Shown here piece by piece: positions 6,940 through 15,243 of a DNA stretch of 32,156 nucleotides (its first letter is position 1; every line of letters begins with the position of its first letter). The notes below the pieces were generated by a model that was not told the DNA's origin, made no database searches, and saw nothing but the letters and a program-made list of their open reading frames with translations. Location: contig CANGRI010000012.1 of the NCBI GenBank assembly GCA_947456525.1, positions 1-32,156 on the forward strand, written 5' to 3'. The position numbers were made by a program, and so were the translations under genes. The DNA comes from Opitutia bacterium. GTDB taxonomy: Bacteria > Verrucomicrobiota > Verrucomicrobiia > Opitutales > UBA953.

Positions 6940-7887
6940 ATGCCGAAGCCGCCCCGAGTCCGCCGTGAGACGGTGCCGCCCGACCTACGGGAGCCGGTGG
7001 ACGCCTTCCTGGCCCATCTCTCGTTGGAGCGTGGCGCCGCGAAGCTGACGACCGAGGCTTATGAATCGGACCTGGTCCGCTTCGCTGCCCACTGCGGCCG
7101 GGCCGGCCGGACCAGCTGGACGGAAGTCACGCTCGCCGAGGTCGACTCGTGGACGCGGGCGCTCGACCGCAAGGGACACGCCGCCGCTTCGCTCGCCCGC
7201 CGGCTCTCGGCGGTCCGTTCCTTCTCGGCCCACCTGGTGCGCAGCGGTCTGCGCCGCGACGATTTCACCGAGCTCGCCCATGGGCCGAAGCTCCGCCGCA
7301 AGCTCCCCGGCATGATCAGCGCCGAGGAGGCCGCCAAGGTCGTCTCCGCGCCCGACACCGGCACGCCGCAAGGCCTGCGCGACCGCGCGATGCTGGAGAT
7401 GATGTACGGCTCCGGGCTGCGCATCTCCGAACTCTGCGGGCTCGAGATCCAGGCCGTCGACATCGACTCCGCCCTGGTGCGCGTCACGGGCAAGGGTTCC
7501 AAGGACCGCGTCGTGCCCGTCGGCGAGACCGCGCTCGTCGCCTTGCAGGCCTACCTCAAGGCCGGCCGCCCGAAGCTCGTGCGTCCCAAGACGGGCAGCG
7601 CTCTGTTCCTCAGCGCCCGCGGCGTCGCCATCTCGCGCAAGACCTTCTGGCTTGGCGTGAAGCAGGCCGCCCAGCGGGCCGGCGTCTCCGTCCCCGTGAA
7701 GCCGCACCTGCTGCGGCACGCCTTCGCGACGCACCTCCTCCAAGGCGGCGCCGACCTCCGCTCGATCCAGGAGATGCTCGGCCACGCCGACATCGCCACG
7801 ACGCAGATCTATACGTCTGTCGACCGGACGGCCCTGTCGGATGCGCACCGTCGCCACCACCCTCGCGGGCGAGGCAAGGGACGTTAG
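6940..7887 (+). CDS. xerD: Tyrosine recombinase XerC/XerD
   Basis: The 315-residue protein has an N-terminal SAM-like core-binding domain (about 18-105) and a C-terminal catalytic domain. All catalytic residues are present with the spacing of E. coli XerD: Arg161 (GSGLRISEL), Lys185 (TGKGSKDR), His256 and Arg259 (HLLRHAFATHLL), His282 (LGHADIATTQ) and the nucleophile Tyr291. Xer proteins resolve chromosome dimers at dif during division. Nothing mobile surrounds it, so a housekeeping role is more likely than an integrase role. I cannot tell XerC from XerD with certainty. No Shine-Dalgarno sequence precedes the ATG. The end overlaps the convergent nuoN stop by 4 bp. Confidence 0.92.
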   Translation: MPKPPRVRRETVPPDLREPVDAFLAHLSLERGAAKLTTEAYESDLVRFAAHCGRAGRTSWTEVTLAEVDSWTRALDRKGHAAASLARRLSAVRSFSAHLVRSGLRRDDFTELAHGPKLRRKLPGMISAEEAAKVVSAPDTGTPQGLRDRAMLEMMYGSGLRISELCGLEIQAVDIDSALVRVTGKGSKDRVVPVGETALVALQAYLKAGRPKLVRPKTGSALFLSARGVAISRKTFWLGVKQAAQRAGVSVPVKPHLLRHAFATHLLQGGADLRSIQEMLGHADIATTQIYTSVDRTALSDAHRRHHPRGRGKGR

Positions 7888-9410
7888 TTGCCGAACAGGA
7901 CGAAGAGACCGCCGAGGATCGAGGCCGCGGTGAGCGCGCCGATCAGGAAGCGGGTGCCGAACGGAACCTCGAGCGGAGCCAGCTCTTCGTTGTCTTCGGT
8001 CGGACGGACCACCGCTTCGCGGAGGATCGAGAAGTAGTAATGGATGCTGATCGCGACGCCGATGAGGGCGGCGCCCAGGACCCACCAGAGCTTGGCGGCG
8101 ACGAGCAACGTCAGGATGAGCAGCTTGGCGATGAAGCCGACCGAGGGCGGCACGCCGGCGAGGGAGCCGATGCCGAAGCCGAGCGAGCTGGCGAGGATCG
8201 GGGAGCGGCGCAGCAGGCCGCGGAGGGCGAGCTGAGGACGACGGTGGTCTTCGACCGCCGGCAGCGAGACGAGCGCCTGGGCGGTGAGGAACGTGCCGAC
8301 GACGTAGGCCAGGAGGTAGATCACGACGACCTGTTCGACGTTATAACCGAAGGCGGTGGCCCCCGGGAGCACCAGCGCGGCGGTGACGGCGGCGAGGATG
8401 AAGCCCGCGTGCGAGACGCCGGAAAGCGCGAGCGTGCGCTTCACATCGGTGGTGGAGAGCGCGGCGAGGTTGCCGACAAGCAGGGTCGTGACGGCGGCGA
8501 CCGCGAGGAGCGGGGCGAGCTTGACGGCCAGCGGGGCGAACGGTCCGGTCACGAGCAGGAGCAGCGTGAGGGCGCCGGCGGCCTTGGAGGCGGTGCCGAG
8601 GAAGGCGGTCGTCGGCGTCGGAGCGCCCTGATAGACGTCAGGGATCCAGGCGTGGAACGGGAAGGCGCCGAGCTTGAAGGCCACGCCGCCGAGGATCAGC
8701 GCGATGCCGGCGAGCGTCAGGGGCGAGACCGCATGGGCGGCGGTCTGCGTGGCGAGGGCCTTGCCGATCTGGGTGAAGTTGAGCGAATCGGCGACGCCGG
8801 CCGAACCGAGCGCACCGTAGACGAGGACCATGCCCATCAGGAGTAGGGCGGAGCTGAGTCCGCCGGCCACGAGGTATTTCACGCCGGCTTCGAGCGAGGC
8901 GTCGCTGCGGCGGAGGTAGCCGACGAGCACGTAGAGGCCGACGGCGGCCGTCTCGAGCGAGAGGAAGAACGTCACGAAGTGGTTCGACTGGACGAGCAGC
9001 ATGAACGCGGCGGTCACGACCAGCAGCACGTGGTGGTAGTCCGCGACGGCGGCGTCCCGCTGGCGCAGGAAGCCTTCCGCGAGGAAGCTCGTCAGCAGCG
9101 CGGAGAGCAGGAAGATCAGGCGCACGCCGCCGAAGGGCAGGTTCTGGCGCAGCAGTCCGGCGAACGACTCGATGTCGTTCGTCGGGGTCCACGGTCCGGT
9201 CGTCAGCGCCATCACGGCGACGAGCACGAGGCCCGTGCGGGCCGACACCGGGATCATCGCGCGGAGCGATTTCGGCAGGAACATCGCCTGCAGGAGGCAG
9301 AGGAGCGAGAGGCCGGCGACGGCGATCTCGGGGAGGATGGTCAGCCAGTCGGCCCGGCGCGGGGCCAGGGCCTTGAAGACCGGATCGATATCGGCGAGGA
9401 AAGGAATCAT
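7884..9410 (-). CDS. nuoN: NADH-quinone oxidoreductase subunit N
   Basis: This 508-residue polytopic membrane protein is an antiporter-like proton-pumping subunit of complex I. The key charged residues of the family are visible: Glu in FLSLETAAVGLYVLVG (TM5), Lys in VAFKLGAFPFHAWIPDVYQGAPT (TM7), Lys in GTASKAAG (TM8) and Lys in VGFIAKLL (TM12). It is last in the nuoJKLMN set and follows nuoM by 12 nt (TAATCTTTCCGTCCGATG). There is no Shine-Dalgarno sequence; a CTTTCCG box lies before the start. Its stop overlaps the convergent xer gene. Confidence 0.95.
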   Translation of the reverse strand: MIPFLADIDPVFKALAPRRADWLTILPEIAVAGLSLLCLLQAMFLPKSLRAMIPVSARTGLVLVAVMALTTGPWTPTNDIESFAGLLRQNLPFGGVRLIFLLSALLTSFLAEGFLRQRDAAVADYHHVLLVVTAAFMLLVQSNHFVTFFLSLETAAVGLYVLVGYLRRSDASLEAGVKYLVAGGLSSALLLMGMVLVYGALGSAGVADSLNFTQIGKALATQTAAHAVSPLTLAGIALILGGVAFKLGAFPFHAWIPDVYQGAPTPTTAFLGTASKAAGALTLLLLVTGPFAPLAVKLAPLLAVAAVTTLLVGNLAALSTTDVKRTLALSGVSHAGFILAAVTAALVLPGATAFGYNVEQVVVIYLLAYVVGTFLTAQALVSLPAVEDHRRPQLALRGLLRRSPILASSLGFGIGSLAGVPPSVGFIAKLLILTLLVAAKLWWVLGAALIGVAISIHYYFSILREAVVRPTEDNEELAPLEVPFGTRFLIGALTAASILGGLFVLFGN

Positions 9411-9422
9411 CGGACGGAAAGA

Positions 9423-10970
9423 TTAGCGCTTAACTGGAGCGGCGGGGGCGGCCTTGACGGGCGCCTTGGCGTTATGCTGCGAGTAGGTGGTGATGCCTGC
9501 GGCCACGGGATTGACGGACTTGGTCACGAGCGAGGGCACGAAGCCGATCGTCAGCGAAGCGCCGAGGAGGATGAAGGCGGCGAAACGCTCGGCCCAGCCG
9601 AGGTCGCCGAAGGGGGCGGAGGCGAAGCGCTTCTCGAGCGCCTCAGAAGCCGGACCGAAGAACGTGGAGGCCACGGCGCGGAGCGCGTAGACGGCCGAGA
9701 TCACGACGGTCGAGGCGACGATCGCCTGCAGCCAGAGCGGCTGGGCGCGGAGGGCGAGGAAGACGCCGACTTCGCCCCAGAAATTGCCGAAGCCGGGGAG
9801 GCCGATGGAGGCCATGGTCGCGGCGACGAAGAGCGCGGCGAGGACCGGCGTGCGCGTGGCGAGGCCGCCCAGTTCGTCGAGGCGGTAGGTGCCGGCGCGG
9901 GCGCGGACGGCGTTGGCGAGCAGGAACAGCGCGGCGCAGGACAGGCCGTGCGCGACCATCAGGAAGGCGGCGGCGTCGAGGCCGTCGGCCTTGCCGGAGA
10001 CGCCGCAGACCCAGATGCCGAGGAAGATCGGCCCCATGTGGGCGACGGAGCTCCAGGACAGCAGCTGCTTGAGGTCGCGTTGCGCGAGGCAGATGAAGCC
10101 CACGAGGACGACGTTCGCGACGGCGAACCAGAGGAACCAGGTGCCGAGCGAGCCGCCGGTGATGTCGAGGCTGCTGAGGCCGAGGAGGATGATGCCGTAG
10201 AGGCCGAACTTCTTCAGGGCGCCGGCGTGGAGCATCGACACCGGGGTCGGCGCGGCCGAGTAGCCGGGTGCGGCCCAGGAATGGAACGGGAAGAGCGAGG
10301 CGAGCGTGCCGAGGCCGAAGAGCACCAGCGCGCCGGTGGCGGCGGGGATGTGCTGGGCGTTCTGGAGGCCGTCGGCGACCTTCACGAAGGTCGCGCCGGC
10401 GATGTCGACGCCGGAGACGTCGATCGCGATGAGGATGCCCGCGAGGGACGCCATGGCGCCGGCGGTCAGGTAGATCGCCATCTGCATGGCGGCCGGACGG
10501 CGTCCTTCACCGCCCCAGAAGAGCGTGAGGATGAACGTCGGGATCAGCGCGAACTCATGGAAGAAATAGAACCCGACGAGGTGGTTGGTGCCGAACACGC
10601 CGAGCGTGCCGCCGAGCATGAAGAGAATGAGGCCGAGGTACGTGTTACGTCCTTCGACTTCCTGCGTGAGGGCCTTGACGCCCGCGGCGAGGCCGATGAG
10701 CGAGGTCATCGCCAGGAGCGGCGCGCCGAGGCCGTTGAGGGCGAAGCCGAAGCCCCAGAAGCCTTCGGAGACGAACTGCTGCGGCGAGGTGGAAGGATTC
10801 GCCCAGAGGACGAGCAGCCAAGGGCCGAGGACGGCCGGGATGGCGAAGCCGCCGAAGGCGAAGCCCGAGGCGAAGCTGCGAGGGAGGTTGCGTCCGGCGA
10901 GCAGGATCAGGCCGACGATGATCGGGGCCGTGATGGCGAGCTGCAGGAGCGAGGCGGGAAAAGTGTCCAT
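9423..10970 (-). CDS. nuoM: NADH-quinone oxidoreductase subunit M, TM7 lysine absent
   Basis: The 515-residue membrane protein is the middle antiporter-like subunit of complex I. The TM5 glutamate (Glu139, FYFFHEFALIPTF), TM8 lysine (Lys253/254, HAGALKKFGLYGI) and TM12 glutamate (FGNFWGEV) are present. In TM7, where the family has a lysine a few residues before PxHxW, this protein reads FGLGTLASLFPFHSW, with no lysine; I checked the codons. It also has an Ala/Pro/Lys-rich C-terminal tail. The start follows the nuoL stop by 3 nt (TAATTCATG), so translation is probably coupled. It has to be NuoM by operon order, length and sequence. Confidence 0.94.
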   Translation of the reverse strand: MDTFPASLLQLAITAPIIVGLILLAGRNLPRSFASGFAFGGFAIPAVLGPWLLVLWANPSTSPQQFVSEGFWGFGFALNGLGAPLLAMTSLIGLAAGVKALTQEVEGRNTYLGLILFMLGGTLGVFGTNHLVGFYFFHEFALIPTFILTLFWGGEGRRPAAMQMAIYLTAGAMASLAGILIAIDVSGVDIAGATFVKVADGLQNAQHIPAATGALVLFGLGTLASLFPFHSWAAPGYSAAPTPVSMLHAGALKKFGLYGIILLGLSSLDITGGSLGTWFLWFAVANVVLVGFICLAQRDLKQLLSWSSVAHMGPIFLGIWVCGVSGKADGLDAAAFLMVAHGLSCAALFLLANAVRARAGTYRLDELGGLATRTPVLAALFVAATMASIGLPGFGNFWGEVGVFLALRAQPLWLQAIVASTVVISAVYALRAVASTFFGPASEALEKRFASAPFGDLGWAERFAAFILLGASLTIGFVPSLVTKSVNPVAAGITTYSQHNAKAPVKAAPAAPVKR

Positions 10971-10973
10971 GAA

Positions 10974-12821
10974 TTAGCGGGCGATGAGGAACCAGGCCAG
11001 GAAGAGGGAACCGAGGACGATCCAGAACGCGTAGGCGCGCGTCTGACCGCGGTGGAAGGAACGGCCGGAAAGGTAGCCGAGCACGGCCGGGACGCCTCCG
11101 CCGATCCAGCGCACGGCGACGCCGTTGATGAGGAGCAGGTCGAGGAAGGCGATGAACTCCGAGACGCGACGCTGCACGGAGTCGACATACCAGCGGTACA
11201 GGCCGTCCATCCAGCGATGCTCGAGGAGGTGGTAGGTGCGGGGCGAGACGACCTGCAGCGCGTCGGCGCCGCGGACGGTGCCGTAGAACTTCAGGGCGCC
11301 GCAGAAGCCGAGGGCGAGCGAGAGCAGGCCGACGATCGTCGAGGGCGCGGTCAGGTGGAAGGAGACTTCGCCGAGGGCGTGCTCGATCGGCTTCAGCGAG
11401 CCCGCGGGGATGATCGCATGGGCGAGGAAACCGCCGGCGACGGAGTAGACGAGGCCGAGCACGACGAGCGGCAGGGTCATCGTCCAAGGCGACTCATGGG
11501 CATGGGACGCTTCTTCGGAGTTCGCTTCGCCGAGGAAGACCAGGCGGATCATGCGGCCGCTGTAGAGGCAGGTCGCGAGCGCCGCGAGGGCCAGGAAGGC
11601 GAAGATCGCGATATGGTCGCCATGGTAGGCGGCCTCGATGATGGCGTCCTTGGAGTACCAGCCGGCGAGGAAGGGCACGGCGCAGTTCGAGAGCGTCGCG
11701 GCGATGAACGTCGCGGCGGTGAGCGGCATCTTCTTCAGGAGGCCGCCCATCTTGAGCATATCCTGCTCGTGGTGGCAGCCGTGGATGACGGAGCCGGCGC
11801 CGAGGAACAGCGTGGCCTTGAAGAACGCGTGCATCGCCATGTGCATCAGCGCGAGCTCGGGGTGGCCGAGGCCCAGGGCGCAGCCCATGATGCCGAGGTG
11901 CGCGAGCGTGGAGTAGGCGAGGGACTTCTTGATGTCCGTCTGCGCGAGGGCGCAGAGGCCGGCCAGCGCGGCCATGCCGGCGCCGGAGATCGCGATGAAG
12001 TGGAGGACCTCAGGGGCGAGCAGGAAGCTCACGCGGGCCATGAAGTAGACGCCCGCGGCCACCATCGTCGCGGCGTGGATGAGCGCCGAGACCGGCGTCG
12101 GGCCGGCCATCGCGTCCGTGAGCCAGACGTGGAGCGGGAACTGGGCGGACTTGCCGAGGAAGCCGCACATGAGCAGCGCGCCGACGGCGACGGGGATGGT
12201 CTTGGCGGCGGCCGCGTGGTCCTTGAGCGCGGCGAAGTCGACCGTGCCGTAAAGCGAGAGGCACATCGCGATGCCGAGGATGAAGCCGAGGTCGCCGACG
12301 CGGTTGGTGATGAACGCCTTCTTTGAGGCGGCGGCGGCGAAGTCCTTGTCGAAGTAGTGCGCGATCAGCATGTACGAGCTGAAGCCCACGAGCTCCCAGT
12401 AGACGAACGTCATGAGCAGGTTGTCGGCGACGACGATGCCCAGGATCGAGAACATGAAGATCGAGAGACCGGCGAAGAAGCGGCCGCGGGCCGGATCTTC
12501 CTTCATGTAGCCGACGGAGAAGAGGTGGATCCACGCGGCGACGAACGACACCACGAAGAGCATCAGGCGCGCGTTGGCGTCGATGAGGTAGCCGAAGCCG
12601 AGGCTGACGCCGCCGAACTTCGCGAGTTCGACGTGCCAGGTGACGTCTCCGGTGGCGGACGTGAGCAGCTTGAGGGCGAGGCCGGCGATGACGAAGGCGA
12701 CCGCGGTGGAGAACCACGCGGCGAGCGCGCCGGCGCGGCGCAGGAACAACGCGGAGAGCGCGGCGGCGCCCAGCGGCAGGAACAGGATCCAGTGGACCAG
12801 GGACGAGAGGTCGGAAGGCAT
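10974..12821 (-). CDS. nuoL: NADH-quinone oxidoreductase subunit L
   Basis: The 615-residue distal antiporter-like subunit of complex I has about 16 membrane segments, including the long lateral helix at the C-terminus. The motifs YWELVGFSSYMLI (TM5 glutamate), FLGKSAQFPLHVWL (TM7 lysine), SALIHAATMVAAGVY and HAFFKATLFLGAG are all canonical. It sits between nuoK (9 nt, TAAGCCTTTCCGATG) and nuoM (3 nt). The pyrimidine-rich CCTTTCCG takes the place of a Shine-Dalgarno sequence. The identification is secure. Confidence 0.96.
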   Translation of the reverse strand: MPSDLSSLVHWILFLPLGAAALSALFLRRAGALAAWFSTAVAFVIAGLALKLLTSATGDVTWHVELAKFGGVSLGFGYLIDANARLMLFVVSFVAAWIHLFSVGYMKEDPARGRFFAGLSIFMFSILGIVVADNLLMTFVYWELVGFSSYMLIAHYFDKDFAAAASKKAFITNRVGDLGFILGIAMCLSLYGTVDFAALKDHAAAAKTIPVAVGALLMCGFLGKSAQFPLHVWLTDAMAGPTPVSALIHAATMVAAGVYFMARVSFLLAPEVLHFIAISGAGMAALAGLCALAQTDIKKSLAYSTLAHLGIMGCALGLGHPELALMHMAMHAFFKATLFLGAGSVIHGCHHEQDMLKMGGLLKKMPLTAATFIAATLSNCAVPFLAGWYSKDAIIEAAYHGDHIAIFAFLALAALATCLYSGRMIRLVFLGEANSEEASHAHESPWTMTLPLVVLGLVYSVAGGFLAHAIIPAGSLKPIEHALGEVSFHLTAPSTIVGLLSLALGFCGALKFYGTVRGADALQVVSPRTYHLLEHRWMDGLYRWYVDSVQRRVSEFIAFLDLLLINGVAVRWIGGGVPAVLGYLSGRSFHRGQTRAYAFWIVLGSLFLAWFLIAR

Positions 12822-12830
12822 CGGAAAGGC

Positions 12831-13139
12831 TTAGTCGCGGAGGGTGGTGAGCGCGTCGGACTGCACCGTGCCGCGCTTGCGGAACAGGGCGACGATGAGC
12901 GCGAGGCCGACGGCGACCTCGGCGGCCGCGACGGTGATGACGAAGAAGACGAGGACGGCGCCGTCCATGGTGCGGTTGAAGCGCGAGAAGGCGACGAGCG
13001 CCAGCGTGGCGGCGGCGAGCATGAGCTCGAGGCACATGTAGACCACGAGCAGGTTGCGGCGCATGAGCACGCCGGTCAGGCCCAGGACGAAGAGGAGGCC
13101 CGCCAGGATGAGGTGGTGAGCGAGGGAGGTGTTTTCCAT
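12831..13139 (-). CDS. nuoK: NADH-quinone oxidoreductase subunit K
   Basis: The 102-residue protein has three membrane helices and the two buried glutamates of NuoK: Glu38 in YMCLELML and Glu74 in AAAEVAVGLALI. It links the quinone-site module to the antiporter-like subunits of complex I. The length is normal. It follows nuoJ by 10 nt (TGATCTTTCCGCCATG) with CTTTCCG again ahead of the start codon. Confidence 0.95.
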   Translation of the reverse strand: MENTSLAHHLILAGLLFVLGLTGVLMRRNLLVVYMCLELMLAAATLALVAFSRFNRTMDGAVLVFFVITVAAAEVAVGLALIVALFRKRGTVQSDALTTLRD

Positions 13140-13149
13140 GGCGGAAAGA

Positions 13150-13683
13150 TCAGGCGTTGGACTCGGGGTTGTCCTTGCTCAGCGAGACGACGCCGACGAG
13201 GGCGACGAGGAGCAGGAAGCCGGCGATTTCCAAGGGCAGGAGATACTTCGTGTAGAGGAGGCGGCCGAACGACTTGGCGGCGGTGGTGAACTCGGCGGGG
13301 TTCGTCGAGAGTTCGGGCGGCGTGGCGCCGGCCTTGACGGCGGAGACGGCGCCGGACCAGTGGAAGAGCCAGAGCACGCCGGCGGCCAGGAGGAAGAAGG
13401 TGGCGAGGCCGAGCGCGGCGGTCTTCCACGGATAAGCGCCCGTGGGGTCCTCGGTATCGAGGAGCATGATGATGAACAGGAAGAGCACCATCACGGCCCC
13501 GGCGTAGACGAGGACCTGCAGCACGCCGAGGAAGTAGGCGTCCAACAGGAAGAAGTCGGCGGCCACCCCGACCAAGGCCAGGATCATCCCCATGGCGGAG
13601 GTCACCGCATTGCGGCTGAGGACCAAGAGAAGGGCAGCCCCGAGGGTCAGAGCTGCGAAGAAAATAAACAGGCCGTCCGGCAT
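13150..13683 (-). CDS. nuoJ: NADH-quinone oxidoreductase subunit J
   Basis: The 177-residue membrane protein carries the NuoJ signature FLGVLQVLVYAGAVMVLFLFIIMLL (TM3, with the pi-bulge region) and five predicted helices. It is the first gene of the nuo set here; the genes that usually precede it (nuoA-I) are not in the window and thyA-folA lies upstream instead. The start is preceded by CCTTCCGACAA, with no purine-rich ribosome binding site. The 135-bp gap to folA holds two inverted repeats and probably the operon promoter, which I could not define. Confidence 0.95.
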   Translation of the reverse strand: MPDGLFIFFAALTLGAALLLVLSRNAVTSAMGMILALVGVAADFFLLDAYFLGVLQVLVYAGAVMVLFLFIIMLLDTEDPTGAYPWKTAALGLATFFLLAAGVLWLFHWSGAVSAVKAGATPPELSTNPAEFTTAAKSFGRLLYTKYLLPLEIAGFLLLVALVGVVSLSKDNPESNA

Positions 13684-13758
13684 TTGTCGGAAGGTAGGGC
13701 GGGGGGAGGTATTGGAAAGGAGAAAACGCCCCTAAATGCCCTTTTTTGCCACTTTATG

Positions 13759-13781
13759 GGGGTCATTAGCCCCCTGACCCC
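13759..13781. promoter_or_regulatory. Inverted repeat GGGGTCA-9 nt-TGACCCC upstream of nuoJ
   Basis: Perfect 7-bp arms (13759-13765 and 13775-13781) flank TTAGCCCCC. There is no T-run on either side, so it is not a standard terminator. Its position about 75 nt before the first nuo gene fits an operator for a dimeric regulator, but a 5-bp hairpin (GGGGG / CCCCC) overlaps it and the site may be structural. Confidence 0.35.
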
Positions 13782-13797
13782 GTAGACCCCTTAATTA

Positions 13798-13813
13798 TGA
13801 GCGAAAACGCTCA
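13798..13813 (-). terminator. Weak terminator-like hairpin after folA
   Basis: A 6-bp stem TGAGCG / CGCTCA with a 4-nt loop begins 5 nt after the folA stop. The following minus-strand sequence TAATTAAGG is AT-rich but lacks a T-run, so termination may be partial. Confidence 0.35.
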
Positions 13814-13818
13814 ATACC

Positions 13819-14289
13819 TCAAAGCGGCCGGTGCCGACGCATCACGCAGCTGGGGTGTTGGGCGATGACTTCCCCGGCGTCGAAGCGACCGGTCCAATCC
13901 GGGAAAAAGGCGTCCGCCTCAGGTTCCATGTCCACATGGGTCAGGATCAGTTCGGAACACCAGGGCAGGGCTTCGGCGTAGAGCGCGGCCCCGCCGGCCA
14001 GGAAGAGGGTCTTGGACGGTTCGACCTGCGCGGCCTCCTGCCAATCCTTGGCGACGATGATGCCGGGGGCGCTGAAACCGGAGCGGCTGAGCACGACGGT
14101 GGTGCGGCCGGGAAGCGGGCGGCCGATGGACTCATACGTCTTGCGACCCATGAGCAAGACCTGGCCCATGGTGGTCGCCTTGAAGAAAGCGAAGTCCTCC
14201 GGGATGCGCCACGGCAGCTTGTTGTTCAGGCCGATGCCGCGGTTGCGCGCGACGGCCGCGATGGCGATGAGCGGTCGGCCGAGGTCCAT
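13819..14289 (-). CDS. folA: Dihydrofolate reductase
   Basis: The 156-residue protein has the normal DHFR length and motifs: GIGLNNKLPW (18-27), the acidic active-site residue Asp32 in IPEDFAFFK, MGRKTYESIGRPLPGR (47-62), FLAGGAALYAEAL for NADPH binding and THVDMEPEADAFFP. It reduces dihydrofolate to tetrahydrofolate in the cytoplasm using NADPH. It follows thyA by 4 nt; since ThyA produces dihydrofolate, this pairing regenerates the cofactor. No Shine-Dalgarno sequence is visible, so translation may depend on thyA. Confidence 0.96.
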   Translation of the reverse strand: MDLGRPLIAIAAVARNRGIGLNNKLPWRIPEDFAFFKATTMGQVLLMGRKTYESIGRPLPGRTTVVLSRSGFSAPGIIVAKDWQEAAQVEPSKTLFLAGGAALYAEALPWCSELILTHVDMEPEADAFFPDWTGRFDAGEVIAQHPSCVMRRHRPL

Positions 14290-14293
14290 GACG

Positions 14294-15139
14294 TCAGATG
14301 GCGACGGGCGCCTTGATCGCCGGATGCGGGTCGTAGCCTTCGATCGCGATGTCTTCGAACTTGAACGCGAAGAGGTCCTTCACGTCGGGGTTCAGCACCA
14401 GGCGGGGCAGGGCGCGCGTCTCGCGCGAGAGCTGCAGTTCGACCTGCTCCACGTGGTTGGAATAGATGTGCGCGTCGCCGAAGGTATGCACGAAATGGCC
14501 CGGTTTCAGGCCCGTGACCTGCGCGATCATGTGCGTGAGCATCGCGTAGCTGGCGATGTTGAACGGCACGCCGAGGAAGAGGTCCGCGCTGCGCTGGTAC
14601 AGCTGGCAGCTGAGGCGTCCGTCGGTCGAGACGTAGAACTGGAAGAGCGTGTGGCAAGGGGGCAGGGCCACCTTGTCGGCCTCCAGCGGATTCCAGCCGG
14701 TGACGATGAGGCGGCGGCTCGAAGGGTTGCGCTTGATCTCCTCCACGACGCGGCGGACCTGGTCGACGCCGTCGTTCGCATACGTGCCATCAGGCTTTTT
14801 CGTGGCCCCGAAATTACGCCACTGGTGGCCGTAGACCGGGCCGAGGTCGCCCTCGGCGCGGCCGAACTTGGCGCACTGCTCGGCGGTGGCCCACTCGTTC
14901 CAGATGCTGACGCCGCGCTCGGTGAGCCAGGCGTTCTGGGTGCTGCCCGAGAGGAACCAGAGGAGTTCGTGCGTGATCGACTTCACGTGCACCTTCTTGG
15001 TCGTGAGCAGCGGGAAGCCTTCGGCGAGGTCGAAGCGGAGCTGCGCCCCGAAGATCCCGATCGTGCCCGTGCCGGTGCGGTCGCCCCGGATTTCTCCGTG
15101 CTGCCGGACGTGGCGAAGCAGGTCGAGATAGGCCTTCAT
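14294..15139 (-). CDS. thyA: Thymidylate synthase
   Basis: The 281-residue protein is a classical folate-dependent thymidylate synthase, converting dUMP to dTMP with methylene-tetrahydrofolate. The nucleophile Cys162 is in [12 protein letters not shown]; the dUMP-phosphate arginine region GDRTGTGT, the [12 protein letters not shown] block, the [10 protein letters not shown] segment, and [14 protein letters not shown] are all present. It is first in a thyA-folA unit and divergent from lysS across 104 bp. The weak GAG 8 nt before the ATG is the only ribosome-binding hint. Confidence 0.97.
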   Translation of the reverse strand: MKAYLDLLRHVRQHGEIRGDRTGTGTIGIFGAQLRFDLAEGFPLLTTKKVHVKSITHELLWFLSGSTQNAWLTERGVSIWNEWATAEQCAKFGRAEGDLGPVYGHQWRNFGATKKPDGTYANDGVDQVRRVVEEIKRNPSSRRLIVTGWNPLEADKVALPPCHTLFQFYVSTDGRLSCQLYQRSADLFLGVPFNIASYAMLTHMIAQVTGLKPGHFVHTFGDAHIYSNHVEQVELQLSRETRALPRLVLNPDVKDLFAFKFEDIAIEGYDPHPAIKAPVAI

Positions 15140-15203
15140 GGGTCTCGGTTATTCTCCGGAAAGCCCCCGCCGCAACACGGAAAGCCGAACCTTTCGCCCT
15201 TGC

Positions 15204-15238
15204 CTACCCGCCCTCCGGGAGACACCCCTTTGGGGTAG
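15204..15238 (+). promoter_or_regulatory. Alternative hairpins just before lysS
   Basis: ACCCC-TTT-GGGGT (15224-15236) lies 7 nt before the lysS ATG. Its right arm also overlaps GGGTAG, which can pair with CTACCC at 15204-15209. Two mutually exclusive stems in a leader could affect initiation, but the stems are short and the region is GC-rich. Confidence 0.25.
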
Positions 15239-15243
15239 CCAAC

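Noticed and set aside
6940-7887. Integrase of a mobile element
   Set aside because: The protein is XerD-like by residue spacing, and there are no att-like repeats, tRNA or phage genes around it.
8979-12326. 1115-aa plus-strand ORF
   Set aside because: It is an antisense frame across nuoN, nuoM and nuoL, with Glu/Arg/Gly-rich composition typical of high-GC shadows and no recognisable domain.
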